Shown here piece by piece: positions 37,038 to 51,290 of a stretch of 64,000 nt of DNA (the first letter of the stretch is position 1; every line of letters starts with the position of its first letter). The DNA is taken from positions 620,001 through 684,000 of the forward strand of contig NZ_BJML01000001.1 of the NCBI RefSeq assembly GCF_006539145.1, in the 5' to 3' direction. The translations under genes were made by a program, and so were the position numbers. Source of the stretch: Microbacterium testaceum (GTDB lineage Bacteria > Actinomycetota > Actinomycetes > Actinomycetales > Microbacteriaceae). The notes beneath the pieces were generated by a model that worked only from the letters and a program-made list of their open reading frames with translations, did not search any database and had not been told where the DNA came from.

Positions 37038-38087
37038 ATGACCCTCTCGGTCGCCGTCTCCGGCGCTTCCGGCTATGCGGGTGGCGAGATCCTCCGCCTC
37101 CTGGCCTCTCATCCCGACGTCCAGATTCGTACCGTCACCGCGCACTCCAGCGCGGGACAGCCCCTCGTCGCCCACCAGCCGCACCTGCGGTCCCTCGCGC
37201 ACCTCGTGCTGCAGCCGACCACACCCGAGGTGCTCGCCGGGCACGACGTGGTGTTCCTGGCTCTGCCGCACGGTCAGTCCGCCCAGTACACCGACGCCCT
37301 TGGCAGCACCCCCCTCGTGATCGACGCGGGTGCCGACCACCGGCTCACGTCAGCGGAGGACTGGGCGGCGTTCTACGGCGGACCGCACCCCGACCCGTGG
37401 GCGTACGGCGTTCCCGAGCTCCCCGTCGCGGGCGGCAAACAGCGTGAGAACCTCCGCGGGGCCACGCGCATCGCTGCCCCCGGCTGCAATGCGTCGACGG
37501 TCGCTCTCTCCCTCGCACCCGGCGTGGCCGCCGGGGTCATCGTGGCTTCCGATATCGTGTCCGTGCTCGCCGTCGGCCCGAGCGGCGCCGGGAAGTCGGC
37601 GAAGACCAACCTCCTCGCGAGCGAGATCCTCGGTTCCGCGAACCCCTATGCCGTGGGTGGCACGCACCGCCACATCCCCGAGATCCGGCAGGCGCTGATC
37701 GCCGCCGGTGCGCCGAGCGACGGCATCCGGTTGTCCTTCACCCCCGTGCTCGTACCGATGTCGCGGGGCATCCTCGCCACCTCGTCCGCTCCGATCCGGG
37801 AGGGGGCGACGGATGCCGAGATCCGCAGCGCCTGGGAGACGGCTTACGCCGACGAGCCCTTCGTGGAGCTCCTCCCAGAGGGGGTGTTCCCGCGTACGGC
37901 TGACGTGCTCGGCGCGAACGTCGCGTCGATGGGAATCGCCATCGATCGCGCGGCGAACCGGGTGACGATCGTCGCCGCGGTCGACAATCTCGTCAAGGGC
38001 ACCGCCGGCGCTGCCGTCCAGTCCATGAATCTGGCGTCGGGTCTCGTCGAGACCACCGCCCTTCCTTTGAACGGAGTCGCCCCGTGA
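37038..38087 (+). CDS. argC: N-acetyl-gamma-glutamyl-phosphate reductase
   Basis: This 349-residue NADPH-dependent enzyme catalyses the third step of arginine synthesis. The nucleotide-binding [14 protein letters not shown] is at the N-terminus, and the catalytic Cys is in [10 protein letters not shown]. The stop overlaps the argJ GTG by 4 nt. Confidence 0.96.
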   Translation: MTLSVAVSGASGYAGGEILRLLASHPDVQIRTVTAHSSAGQPLVAHQPHLRSLAHLVLQPTTPEVLAGHDVVFLALPHGQSAQYTDALGSTPLVIDAGADHRLTSAEDWAAFYGGPHPDPWAYGVPELPVAGGKQRENLRGATRIAAPGCNASTVALSLAPGVAAGVIVASDIVSVLAVGPSGAGKSAKTNLLASEILGSANPYAVGGTHRHIPEIRQALIAAGAPSDGIRLSFTPVLVPMSRGILATSSAPIREGATDAEIRSAWETAYADEPFVELLPEGVFPRTADVLGANVASMGIAIDRAANRVTIVAAVDNLVKGTAGAAVQSMNLASGLVETTALPLNGVAP

Positions 38088-39241
38088 GCGTGACCGCCCC
38101 CGCAGGATTCGAAGCCGCCGGTGTGGCCGTCGGCCTGAAGTCGACGGGCGCGCGCGACGTCGCCCTCGTGGTGAACCGCGGTCCGCTCAAGGTGGGAGCG
38201 GCGGTGTTCACCTCGAACCGGGCCAAGGCCAACCCGATCCTCTGGTCGGAGCAGGTCGTCACGGACGGCACGATCGAGGCCGTGGTGCTCAACTCGGGCG
38301 GAGCCAACTGCTTCACCGGCTCGTTCGGCTTCCAGACCACGCACCAGACCGCCGAGCGCGCCGCCGCGCTCCTCGGCGTCGGAGCGGGCGACGTGGTGGT
38401 GTGCTCCACCGGCCTCATCGGCACGGGCGACGAGGTGTTCCGGGCCAAGGTCCTGCAGGGCGTGGACGAGGGCGTGGCTGCCCTCTCGCCCGAGGGGGGA
38501 GAAGACGCGTCGCTGGCGATCATGACCACCGACTCGAAGCCGAAGCGCGCCGTCCACACCGGCGAGGGCTGGTCGATCGGCGGCATGGCCAAGGGCGCCG
38601 GGATGCTCGCTCCGGGCCTGGCCACGATGCTGGTCGTCCTGACGACCGACGCGGTACTCGATGCCGCGGGGGCCGACGCGGCGCTCCGCTCCGCGACGCG
38701 CGTCAGTTTCGACCGGCTCGATTCCGACGGCTGCATGTCGACCAACGACCAGGTCACGCTCCTCGTGAGCGGCGCGAGCGGCATCCGCGTGGATGCCGAG
38801 GAGTTCGCCGCAGCCCTCGCCGCGGTGTGCGACGATCTCGCCGCTCAACTGCAGGGGGATGCCGAGGGATCCAGTCACGACATCACGATCCGCGTCGTGA
38901 ACGCCGCGAACGAGGACGACGCCGTCGAGGTCGGTCGTTCGGTCGCGCGCAACAACCTCTTCAAGGCCGCGATCTTCGGCAACGACCCCAACTGGGGCCG
39001 CGTTCTCGCCGCGATCGGCACCACCGACGCCGCCTTCGACCCCTACGACGTGGACGTCTGGATGAACGGCGTCCGTGTGTGCACGGCCGGCGGTCCCGAT
39101 CGCCCCCGCGACGACGTCGACCTCACGCCGCGTGCCACCGACCTCGTCATCGACCTGCGGGTCGGAGACGCCGCGGCCACGATCCGCACCAATGACCTGA
39201 CGCACGATTACGTCCACGAGAACAGCGCCTACTCCTCATGA
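38084..39241 (+). CDS. argJ: Glutamate N-acetyltransferase / amino-acid acetyltransferase
   Basis: This 385-residue protein transfers acetyl from N-acetylornithine to glutamate, recycling the acetyl group. It is an autoprocessing Ntn-type enzyme; the cleavage site before Thr is in [26 protein letters not shown] is also conserved. Whether it is mono- or bifunctional cannot be read. It overlaps argC and argB by 4 nt each. Confidence 0.95.
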   Translation: MSVTAPAGFEAAGVAVGLKSTGARDVALVVNRGPLKVGAAVFTSNRAKANPILWSEQVVTDGTIEAVVLNSGGANCFTGSFGFQTTHQTAERAAALLGVGAGDVVVCSTGLIGTGDEVFRAKVLQGVDEGVAALSPEGGEDASLAIMTTDSKPKRAVHTGEGWSIGGMAKGAGMLAPGLATMLVVLTTDAVLDAAGADAALRSATRVSFDRLDSDGCMSTNDQVTLLVSGASGIRVDAEEFAAALAAVCDDLAAQLQGDAEGSSHDITIRVVNAANEDDAVEVGRSVARNNLFKAAIFGNDPNWGRVLAAIGTTDAAFDPYDVDVWMNGVRVCTAGGPDRPRDDVDLTPRATDLVIDLRVGDAAATIRTNDLTHDYVHENSAYSS

Positions 39242-40136
39242 CCCATGTCGATCTGCAAGACACCGATCCCGCCGAGGCCAGTGAACGGGCGGTCACGCTC
39301 GTCGAGTCGCTGCCCTGGGTGCGCAAGTACCGTGACCAGGTGGTGGTGGTGAAGTACGGCGGCAACGCCATGGTGAGCGACGAGCTGCAGGATGCTTTCG
39401 CCGCGGACATCGCCTACCTGCGCTACGTGGGCGTCAAGCCCGTCGTCGTGCACGGTGGCGGACCCCAGATCTCGTCGATGCTCGACCGTCTCGACATTCC
39501 GAGCGAATTCCGCGGCGGCTACCGGGTCACCTCGACCGAGGCGATCAGCGTGGTCCGAATGGTGCTGACCGGGCAGATCAACCCGCAGCTCGTGGCCAAG
39601 GTGAACGCGCACGGGCCACTGGCCACCGGCCTGAGCGGCGAGGACGCGGGCCTCTTCGGGGGCCGCCGTCGCGGCGTCGTCGTCGACGGTGTCGAGCACG
39701 ATCTCGGTCGTGTCGGCGACGTCGTCACGGTCGACCCGCAGCCGGTGCTCGACCACCTGGCCGCGGGCCGCGTGCCCATCGTGTCGAGCATCGCGCCCGA
39801 CCTCGACAACCCGGGCACCTCGTTGAACGTGAACGCGGATGCCGCGGCGGCCGCGCTGGCGACGGCCCTCAACGCCAAGAAGCTCGTCGTCCTGACCGAC
39901 GTCCCCGGGCTCTACGCCGACTGGCCCAACCGCGACTCGCTCGTGTCGCACCTGACCTCGACGGAGCTGCGCGCGATGCTGCCGACGCTCGAGTCGGGGA
40001 TGATCCCGAAGATGCAGGCGTGCCTCGACGCCGTCGACGGGGGAGTGCCCACCGCGGCCATCATCGACGGACGGGTGCCGCACTCGGTGCTCGTCGAATT
40101 GTTCACCAGCAAGGGAATCGGAACGGAGGTGGTCGC

Positions 40137-40140
<4 letters not shown>
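39238..40140 (+). CDS. argB: Acetylglutamate kinase
   Basis: This 300-residue amino-acid kinase phosphorylates N-acetylglutamate. [10 protein letters not shown] and [10 protein letters not shown] form the nucleotide and substrate sites, and [20 protein letters not shown] closes the C-terminus. An N-terminal helix of about 25 residues is of the kind linked to hexameric, arginine-sensitive kinases. It overlaps argJ and argD. Confidence 0.96.
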
Positions 40141-44865
<4,725 letters not shown>

Positions 44866-44877
44866 ATATCAGTTATT

Positions 44878-44903
44878 CGCTTATCAAAAAGAGATCATAA
44901 GCG
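44878..44903 (+). promoter_or_regulatory. Putative operator upstream of the SatD-like gene
   Basis: CGCTTAT (44878-44884) and ATAAGCG (44897-44903) form a perfect inverted repeat in an unusually AT-rich 50-bp gap. It covers the expected -35. The downstream protein carries its own HTH, so autoregulation is plausible. Confidence 0.55.
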
Positions 44904-44904
44904 T

Positions 44905-44916
44905 TAGGCTTATCGC
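44905..44916 (+). promoter_or_regulatory. Leaderless promoter -10 (TAGGCT)
   Basis: TAGGCT at 44905-44910, 6 nt (TATCGC), then ATG 44917. Confidence 0.65.
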
Positions 44917-45564
44917 ATGACCGTCGCCGTGATCGCCGACATCGTCGCCTCCCGGCGGCTGGACGATCGCGCCGGGGCGCAACGGTCCCTCGTCGACGCC
45001 GTGCGCGCCGTCGAGCGCGATCTGCCCGTCGCCGCGGCGCCCCTCGCGTCCGTGGTGGGCGACGAACTGCAGGGCGAGTACGACGATCTCTCCGCTGCCC
45101 TCGCCTCTTTGCTGCTGCTGCGCCTCGCCCTGCCCGACGAGGTCGACTGCCGTTTCGGAGTGGGCGTCGGAGAGGTGCGGCCGATCGAGCTCGCCGATCG
45201 AACCGTTCCCGAGGGCCCGGCCTGGTGGGCCGCTCGCGAAGCCATCGGCCACATCGAACGACTGCAGCAGCGCGCCGCGCCGCTCGCGCGCACCTGGATC
45301 GTTCTGGCCGAGGGGCACGATCCAACCATGACCGAGACCGTCGCGCTCGCCCGCGCCTACGTCCTGAGTCGCGACCAGCTCGTGTCGGCGATGAGCGAGA
45401 GGTCGCGTCGACTGACCTACGGGCGCTGCGTCGGCCGTTCCCAGCGAGAGCTCGCCGACGCCGAGGGGATCAGTCAGTCTGCGGTCTCGCAGGCTCTCGC
45501 CGCCGCTGGCGCTGCCGTCCTCGTCGAGGGCTTCGAAGCCCTCACCGCGACGGTGCGCTCATGA
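44917..45564 (+). CDS. SatD family protein with C-terminal HTH
   Basis: This 215-residue protein resembles the SatD family: VAVIADIVASRRLDDRAGAQ at the start and LASVVGDELQGEYDD (about residues 44-58) match the core. The C-terminus has an HTH, RSQRELADAEGISQSAVSQAL (about 172-192). It may be a DNA-binding regulator; the biochemical role of SatD is not established. The stop overlaps the next ATG, making a two-gene unit with a membrane protein. Confidence 0.75.
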   Translation: MTVAVIADIVASRRLDDRAGAQRSLVDAVRAVERDLPVAAAPLASVVGDELQGEYDDLSAALASLLLLRLALPDEVDCRFGVGVGEVRPIELADRTVPEGPAWWAAREAIGHIERLQQRAAPLARTWIVLAEGHDPTMTETVALARAYVLSRDQLVSAMSERSRRLTYGRCVGRSQRELADAEGISQSAVSQALAAAGAAVLVEGFEALTATVRS

Positions 45565-46274
45565 TCGCGGCCGGTCTCCTTCTGCTCGCGGTCGGGGCGG
45601 TCGATCTCATTCGCCAGATGATACGGAGGCGGCGCTGGCTGGCCATCGCGGTGGCATCGGTCGTGCTCGTCCTGATCTCGGCGGGGTTGGATGCCGTGAT
45701 CGCGGGGCTCCTCGCCGTCGCCGTCGCCGCCATCTGGACGTGGGTCGTGCCCGAAGACGGTCCTGCTCGCGCGGGCCTGTGGCCGGTCGCCCTGCTCGCA
45801 CTGGCCGCGGCGGCGTGCGTGGTCATCGCGCCGGGGCGCGAGAGGCCGGGGTTGCTCGGCGAGACGTGGGCCGCGTACCGGCCGGGGGCGACGGTGTCGA
45901 TCGACGTCGCCGTCCTGGTCATCGGCTGCCTGGTGTTTCTGCTGGAGTCCGGCAACGCGGTGGTGCGCATCGCCCTGCGCTCCGAGATGGGCGGGCGCGT
46001 GGCCGACCCCGAGGGCGACGCGAGACCGACCCTCAAGGGCGGTCGTCTGATCGGGCCGCTCGAGCGCATTCTGGTCTTCGTGCTGACGCTGGCGGGCGCA
46101 TACACGCTGCTCGCCGCTGTGCTCGCGGCGAAAGGGATCGTGCGTTTCCCCGAGATCTCGCGGGACCGCGACGACGGCGACCGCGCAGAGTATTTCCTCA
46201 TCGGCAGTCTCGTGAGCTGGGTCACCTCGCTGGCGGTCGCGTTCCTCGTGTGGTGGGGCGTGCACGCGCGCTGA
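45561..46274 (+). CDS. Integral membrane protein of unknown function
   Basis: This 237-residue protein has about six predicted membrane helices, with a polar loop near residues 145-175 (LRSEMGGRVADPEGDARP) and LKGGRLIGPLERILVFVLTLAGAYTLL after it. I do not recognise a named family. It is translationally coupled to the SatD-like gene, and pairing of SatD with a membrane protein is common, suggesting a shared function. Confidence 0.7.
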   Translation: MIAAGLLLLAVGAVDLIRQMIRRRRWLAIAVASVVLVLISAGLDAVIAGLLAVAVAAIWTWVVPEDGPARAGLWPVALLALAAAACVVIAPGRERPGLLGETWAAYRPGATVSIDVAVLVIGCLVFLLESGNAVVRIALRSEMGGRVADPEGDARPTLKGGRLIGPLERILVFVLTLAGAYTLLAAVLAAKGIVRFPEISRDRDDGDRAEYFLIGSLVSWVTSLAVAFLVWWGVHAR

Positions 46275-46341
46275 CGCGTTTCGTGACCGACGCAGGGAGG
46301 GACCGGTACGGTCGAGGGACACTCCAGGGGGAGATGACGTC

Positions 46342-47217
46342 ATGAACGCTGCACCGGGTTGGTACGAGGCGGAGACGCCGGGGCGCGTCCGCTGGTGGGA
46401 TGGAACGCAATGGACGGCGCACGAAGCGCCGGCCGGGCCGTTCGCGACACCGCAGCCCGCGGCGCTCCCGCCGGCAGGTCCGCAGCCGGGTTGGTATCCC
46501 ACCAAGGCAGGGGAACTTCGCTGGTGGGACGGCCGCATCTGGACGGGCTCGCGCGTGCGCGAGGGCAGAGCGGGAATCGACTGGGCCACCCTCGAGCAGC
46601 CCGTCTTCGGGTGGGTCGCGGGCGGGATGTTCCTGTTCGCCGCCCTGTGCTTCGTGCTGTCGGGCGTTCTCGCGCGAAACCCGACCGTTCTGCCCCTGTT
46701 CCTGCTCGCGCTGTCGGCACTGTGGTTCGCGATGGCCGCGCAGAGCACGCGTGTCCGGCGTCTTCCGATGCCGGCCGGAGCCCCGGCCGCACCCGACCAC
46801 CTGCGCCCGTTGCCCGGCGAGGTCGACGGACCCGGCGCCGGGTGGTACCCGATCACCCACGCCGCCCATCGGTGGTGGACGGGTGAGCGGTGGGCGGCGT
46901 ACCTCTCCTCGCGTTTCGGCGTGCGCCCCACCTTCCACGCCGAGCAGTCGCTTCGGACACTCCGTGTCGTGATGATCGTGTTCGCCGCGCTGACAGGCCT
47001 GGCGATCCTCACCGGCATCGCGCTCGTCGTGATCGCCGTCGGCCCCGTGCAGCTCGCGATCGGATGGTTGATGATCGTGTGCGCGTCCGTGTTCGGCGCC
47101 GTCATCGGCGTCATCTGGGGGGTCTCGCGGTCGCAGACCCGCCTCCTCCTGCTCCCGACGGAACCGCCCGGCCGGGCGGCCCACGGCGCCGGCCAGCCGG
47201 CGCAGCGACCGTGGTGA
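46342..47217 (+). CDS. Membrane protein with three DUF2510 motifs
   Basis: This 291-residue protein carries three WW-like DUF2510 motifs: PGWYEAETPGRVRWWDGTQW (5-24), PGWYPTKAGELRWWDGRIW (about 51-69) and AGWYPITHAAHRWWTGERW. Two pairs of membrane helices lie between and after them. DUF2510 is typical of actinobacterial envelope proteins of unknown role. Purine-rich GGGGGAG precedes the ATG. Confidence 0.82.
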   Translation: MNAAPGWYEAETPGRVRWWDGTQWTAHEAPAGPFATPQPAALPPAGPQPGWYPTKAGELRWWDGRIWTGSRVREGRAGIDWATLEQPVFGWVAGGMFLFAALCFVLSGVLARNPTVLPLFLLALSALWFAMAAQSTRVRRLPMPAGAPAAPDHLRPLPGEVDGPGAGWYPITHAAHRWWTGERWAAYLSSRFGVRPTFHAEQSLRTLRVVMIVFAALTGLAILTGIALVVIAVGPVQLAIGWLMIVCASVFGAVIGVIWGVSRSQTRLLLLPTEPPGRAAHGAGQPAQRPW

Positions 47218-47259
47218 GCGTTCGAGGGGATGGCATCCGGAGTCGGACACCCCCGCTGA

Positions 47260-47271
47260 TACCCTGAACCG
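47260..47271 (+). promoter_or_regulatory. Leaderless promoter -10 of tyrS (TACCCT)
   Basis: TACCCT at 47260-47265, 6 nt, then GTG 47272. Confidence 0.65.
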
Positions 47272-48585
47272 GTGTCTGCCTCCACCGATGCGGCGCCCGT
47301 GAGCGCCCTCGCCCCCGCCAACGACCCGGCCTTCGACAACGTCTGGGACGAGCTCGTCTGGCGCGGTCTGGTGCACGTCTCGACCGACGAGGGCGAGCTG
47401 CGCGAACTGCTCGGCGCAGGCCCCATCACCTTCTACTGCGGCTTCGACCCGACCGCGCCCAGCCTGCACCTGGGAAACCTCGTCCAGCTGCTCACGATGC
47501 GTCGCCTGCAGCTGGCCGGCCACCACCCGCTCGGACTGGTCGGCGGGTCGACCGGTCTGGTGGGCGACCCGCGTCCCACGGCCGAGCGCACGCTCAACGC
47601 ACGCGAGACGGTCGAGGAGTGGGTGGGCCTGCTGCGCGGCCAGGTCGAGCGCTTCCTCAGCTTCGAGGGCGAGAACGCCGCGCGCATCGTCAACAACCTC
47701 GATTGGACCGCGCCGCTCAGCGCCATCGACTTCCTGCGCGACATCGGCAAGTACTTCCGCGTCGGCACGATGCTGAAGAAAGACGCGGTCAGCGCGCGCC
47801 TCAACTCCGAGGCGGGCATCAGCTACACCGAGTTCAGCTACCAGATCCTGCAGGGACTCGACTACCTCGAGCTGCACCGTCAGTACGGCTGCGTGCTGCA
47901 GACCGGCGGCAGCGACCAGTGGGGCAACCTCACGAGCGGCACCGATCTCGTGCGCCGCGCCGAGGGGGTCTCGGTGCACGCCATCGGCACGCCGCTGATC
48001 ACCAACAGCGACGGCACGAAGTTCGGCAAGAGCGAGGGCAACGCCATCTGGCTGGATGCCGACATGTGCAGCCCCTGGGTCATGTACCAGTTCTGGCTGA
48101 ACACCGACGATCGCGACGTGATCGAGCGTCTCAAGGTGTTCACGTTCCTCACGCGCACCCAGATCGAGGAGTACGAGGGACTCGTCGCGTCCGAGCCGTT
48201 CCGCCGCGCCGCGCAGAAGCGTCTCGCGCGCGAGGTGCTGACGACCGTGCACGGCGTCGAGGCGACCGAGGCCGTGATCGCGGCCACGGAGGCGCTGTTC
48301 GGTCAGGGTGATGTGACCGTCCTCGATGCCGCGGTGCTGCGCAGTGCGCTCGAAGAGCTGCCGCACGCGACCGTCGCCGCCGGCACCACCGTCGTCGAGG
48401 CGCTCACCGCCACGGGTCTGTGCGCCAGCCTCAGCGAGGCGCGTCGCGCGATCTCGCAGGGCGGCGTCTCGCTCGACGGCGAGAAGGTCACGAGCGACGA
48501 AGCGGTCGTCGCGGGAACGCTGCCCGGCGGCGTCTCGGTGCTGCGCCGCGGAAAGAAGACGCTCGCGGGGCTTTTCCTGAGCTGA
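47272..48585 (+). CDS. tyrS: Tyrosine-tRNA ligase
   Basis: This 437-residue class I synthetase has the HIGH-type motif as PSLHLGNL and the KMSKS-type motif as KFGKSEGN. GGSDQWGN and a C-terminal S4 domain (LCASLSEARRAISQGGVSL) complete it. It begins the tyrS-to-der block conserved in actinobacteria. Confidence 0.96.
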   Translation: MSASTDAAPVSALAPANDPAFDNVWDELVWRGLVHVSTDEGELRELLGAGPITFYCGFDPTAPSLHLGNLVQLLTMRRLQLAGHHPLGLVGGSTGLVGDPRPTAERTLNARETVEEWVGLLRGQVERFLSFEGENAARIVNNLDWTAPLSAIDFLRDIGKYFRVGTMLKKDAVSARLNSEAGISYTEFSYQILQGLDYLELHRQYGCVLQTGGSDQWGNLTSGTDLVRRAEGVSVHAIGTPLITNSDGTKFGKSEGNAIWLDADMCSPWVMYQFWLNTDDRDVIERLKVFTFLTRTQIEEYEGLVASEPFRRAAQKRLAREVLTTVHGVEATEAVIAATEALFGQGDVTVLDAAVLRSALEELPHATVAAGTTVVEALTATGLCASLSEARRAISQGGVSLDGEKVTSDEAVVAGTLPGGVSVLRRGKKTLAGLFLS

Positions 48586-48586
48586 C

Positions 48587-49387
48587 ATGCCGTTCACGCC
48601 GAGCCACGCCGTCGTCGCACTGCCCTTCGTGCGCACGCGGCTGGTGCCGGCGGCGATCGCGGTCGGGGCCATGACCCCCGACCTGCCGCTGTTCGTGCGG
48701 GGGATGTGGCCCGGCTACGGTCTGACGCACGACTTCGCGTGGCTGCCGGTGACCGTCGCGGTCGCCTTCGTGCTGCTGTTGATCTGGCGGTGCGTGCTGC
48801 GTCCGGCGACCCGCGAGCTGCTGCCGCGACCGGTGGCGCAGAGGTTGCCCGTCGAGTGGGATACCGGTGCCCGCGCGGCCTTGCGCGAGAGCGTCGGCGG
48901 GGGACTCCCCGGCATCCTGTGGCTCGTCGTCTCGCTCGCGCTGGGCGTCGCGTCGCACATCGCGTGGGACCTGTTCACCCACGAGGGTCGAGTGGGGGAG
49001 CAGCTGCTGCCCGCCCTTGCGGGGCAGTGGGGGTCGTTCACGGGGGCCAAGTGGCTGCAACACGCCTCGAGCGCTCTCGGTGTGGTCGTGCTGGGGATCT
49101 TCGCCCTCGTGTGGTTGTCGAGGCGGCGGCCCGAGCCCGTGCGGCGCGTGATCCCGGATGCCGCCCGCTGGGCGTGGTGGGTCTCGCTCCCTGTCGCGCT
49201 GATCGGCGCCTCGCTCGCGGCCATCGCGGTGCAGGGGCCGTTCGACGCGGACTACACCCCCACGCACCTGATCTACGGCGTCCTGACGAAGGTCGCCGCG
49301 GCCTGGGCGGCGCTGACGCTCGCCCTGGCGCTGTTCGTACAGTCGCGGCAGGCGCGGGCAGTGACTCGCGAGACGGCGTCTCGCTGA
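48587..49387 (+). CDS. DUF4184 family membrane protein
   Basis: This 266-residue membrane protein starts PFTPSHAVVALPFVR and has GAMTPDLPLF, both hallmarks of DUF4184; metal-hydrolase-like residues SHIAWDLFTH lie near residue 123. About six helices are predicted. Function is unknown. It begins 2 nt after tyrS and is probably co-transcribed. Confidence 0.83.
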   Translation: MPFTPSHAVVALPFVRTRLVPAAIAVGAMTPDLPLFVRGMWPGYGLTHDFAWLPVTVAVAFVLLLIWRCVLRPATRELLPRPVAQRLPVEWDTGARAALRESVGGGLPGILWLVVSLALGVASHIAWDLFTHEGRVGEQLLPALAGQWGSFTGAKWLQHASSALGVVVLGIFALVWLSRRRPEPVRRVIPDAARWAWWVSLPVALIGASLAAIAVQGPFDADYTPTHLIYGVLTKVAAAWAALTLALALFVQSRQARAVTRETASR

Positions 49388-49434
49388 CGAGTCGGTTGCA
49401 GGCTGTCACGGTGTTGTCAGCGAGATGCCGTCTC
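49370..49434. repeat. Dispersed 65-bp palindromic repeat, copy 1
   Basis: GAGACGGCGTCTCGCTGAC (49370-49388) pairs with 49416-49434 with one G-T wobble; the loop is 27 nt. It overlaps the last codons of the DUF4184 gene. A close copy lies at 56268-56332. Confidence 0.8.
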
Positions 49435-49524
49435 GGCGGTCGGGGGCGGTCCCGGCGCGGTCGGATGCTCGTGCAGGTGTGGCGACCACCCGCGGGTCAC
49501 ACGGGCCGGGCGACGGGCGGCGGC

Positions 49525-49540
49525 TAGACTCGGGGACGTT
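49525..49540 (+). promoter_or_regulatory. Promoter -10 of parA (TAGACT)
   Basis: TAGACT at 49525-49530 lies 10 nt before the ATG at 49541. Confidence 0.5.
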
Positions 49541-50443
49541 ATGACGAAGGCGGGAGACTCGGTGTCGGCGAGCACAAAGGGCCAGAAGACGGGCGCAGAC
49601 GAGGTCATCCTCGGACCCACCGGTCGCCCCTACCAGGGGTTCCCCACCCCGAAGCCGCTCGACAGCCACGGCCCCGCGCGCATCATCGCCCTCTGCAACC
49701 AGAAGGGCGGCGTCGGCAAGACGACCACCACCATCAACCTCGCGGCCTCTCTCGCCGGGTACGGCCGTCGCGTGCTCGCGATCGACTTCGACCCGCAGGG
49801 TGCGCTGTCGGCGGGACTCGGCATCCAGACGCACGACGTGCCGACCATCTACGACCTGTTGCTCGACACCAAGCGCGACCCGCGCGAGGTCATCGTCTCG
49901 ACCCGCGTCGAGGGTCTCGACATCCTCCCCGCGAACATCGACCTGTCGGCGGCCGAGGTGCACCTGGTCAACGAGGTCGCGCGCGAGACGATCCTCGCCC
50001 GGGTGCTCCGCAAGGTCGCGGCCGACTACGACGTGATCCTCATCGACTGCCAGCCTTCGCTCGGTCTGCTGACCGTCAACGCGTTGACCGCCGCGCACGG
50101 AGTACTGATCCCGCTCGAGTGCGAGTTCTTCGCGCTGCGCGGCGTGGCCCTGCTGGTGGAGACGATCGACAAGGTGCGCGACCGCCTCAACCCGGCGATC
50201 GAGCTCGACGGCGTCCTCGCCACGATGTACGACCCCCGCACGCTGCACTCGCGCGAGGTGCTCGAGCGCGTGGTCGAGGCGTTCGGAGACGACGTGCTCG
50301 AGACGGTCATCGGTCGCACGGTCAAGTTCCCGGATGCCTCGGTCTCGGGCATGCCGATCACGGAGTTCGCGCCCGAGCACGCCGCCGCCCAGGCCTACCT
50401 GCGGCTCGCGCGGGAGCTGGTCGCCCGTGGCGCCGTCGCCTGA
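49541..50443 (+). CDS. ParA family ATPase
   Basis: This 300-residue ParA/Soj-type ATPase has a deviant Walker A in NQKGGVGKTTTTINLAASL (about residue 51), Walker B LIDCQPSLGLL and a conserved N-terminal tail of about 40 residues. It is the orphan ParA encoded with scpAB, not the oriC-proximal parAB pair. It overlaps scpA by 17 bp. A role with the SMC condensin complex is suggested by linkage. Confidence 0.9.
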   Translation: MTKAGDSVSASTKGQKTGADEVILGPTGRPYQGFPTPKPLDSHGPARIIALCNQKGGVGKTTTTINLAASLAGYGRRVLAIDFDPQGALSAGLGIQTHDVPTIYDLLLDTKRDPREVIVSTRVEGLDILPANIDLSAAEVHLVNEVARETILARVLRKVAADYDVILIDCQPSLGLLTVNALTAAHGVLIPLECEFFALRGVALLVETIDKVRDRLNPAIELDGVLATMYDPRTLHSREVLERVVEAFGDDVLETVIGRTVKFPDASVSGMPITEFAPEHAAAQAYLRLARELVARGAVA

Positions 50444-51290
50444 CGACACCCCCGCCGGTGCCGCTCTCGCGGTGCCATCGGTCCCCGAGCTCGGCGAAGG
50501 ACCCGACGCCCCCGGCTTCCGCGTCACCCTTCCCGATTTCGACGGTCCTTTCGACCTCCTCCTCACCCTCATCTCGCGCGCCGAGCTCGACATCACCGAG
50601 GTCGCGCTGAGCCGCGTCACCGACGAGTTCATCGCGTACCTGCGCGCGATGGGCCCGGAGAGCGACCTCGACGAGGCGTCCGAGTTCCTCGTCGTCGCCG
50701 CGACCCTTCTCGATATGAAGATCGCCGGCCTCCTCCCGCAGGGAGAGCTGGTCGATGCCGAGTCGGTCGCGCTCCTCGAAGCACGAGACCTGCTGTTCGC
50801 CCGCCTGCTGCAGTACCGAGCGTTCAAGGAGGTGTCGGCCTGGTTCGCACGCTGCCTCCAGCGCGAGGACAGACGGCACACGCGCAACGTGCGGCTCGAT
50901 GAGAAGTACCGCAGCGCGGTTCCCGAGCTGAAGTGGACGTTGAGCGCCGACGACTTCGCCGCGCTGGCGGTCGTCGCCTTCGCGCCCAAGCAGATCCCCA
51001 CCGTGGGTCTCGACCACCTGCACGCGCCGCTCGTGAGCATCCGCGAGCAGGCCGCGATCGTGGTGACCCTGCTGCGGTCCGCCGGAACACTGAACTTCCG
51101 CGACCTCGTCGCCGGCGTGACCGAGACCGGGGTCGTCGTCGCGCGGTTCCTGTCGATCCTCGAGCTCTACCGCCACGCGGCGCTGTCGTTCGAGCAGCTC
51201 GAACCGCTGGGAGAGCTGACGCTCCGCTGGACCGCCGAGAGGTGGTCGGAAGAGAACCTCGCCGCCCTGGGAGCCGATTATGACCGATGA
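50427..51290 (+). CDS. scpA: Segregation and condensation protein A
   Basis: This 287-residue kleisin bridges the SMC heads in condensin. The diagnostic N-terminal motif FDGPFDLLLTLI is at about residues 37-48, then the winged-helix C-terminus (VAGVTETGVVVARFLSILELYR). GTG 50427 overlaps parA. ATG of scpB overlaps its end. Confidence 0.95.
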   Translation: MAPSPDDTPAGAALAVPSVPELGEGPDAPGFRVTLPDFDGPFDLLLTLISRAELDITEVALSRVTDEFIAYLRAMGPESDLDEASEFLVVAATLLDMKIAGLLPQGELVDAESVALLEARDLLFARLLQYRAFKEVSAWFARCLQREDRRHTRNVRLDEKYRSAVPELKWTLSADDFAALAVVAFAPKQIPTVGLDHLHAPLVSIREQAAIVVTLLRSAGTLNFRDLVAGVTETGVVVARFLSILELYRHAALSFEQLEPLGELTLRWTAERWSEENLAALGADYDR

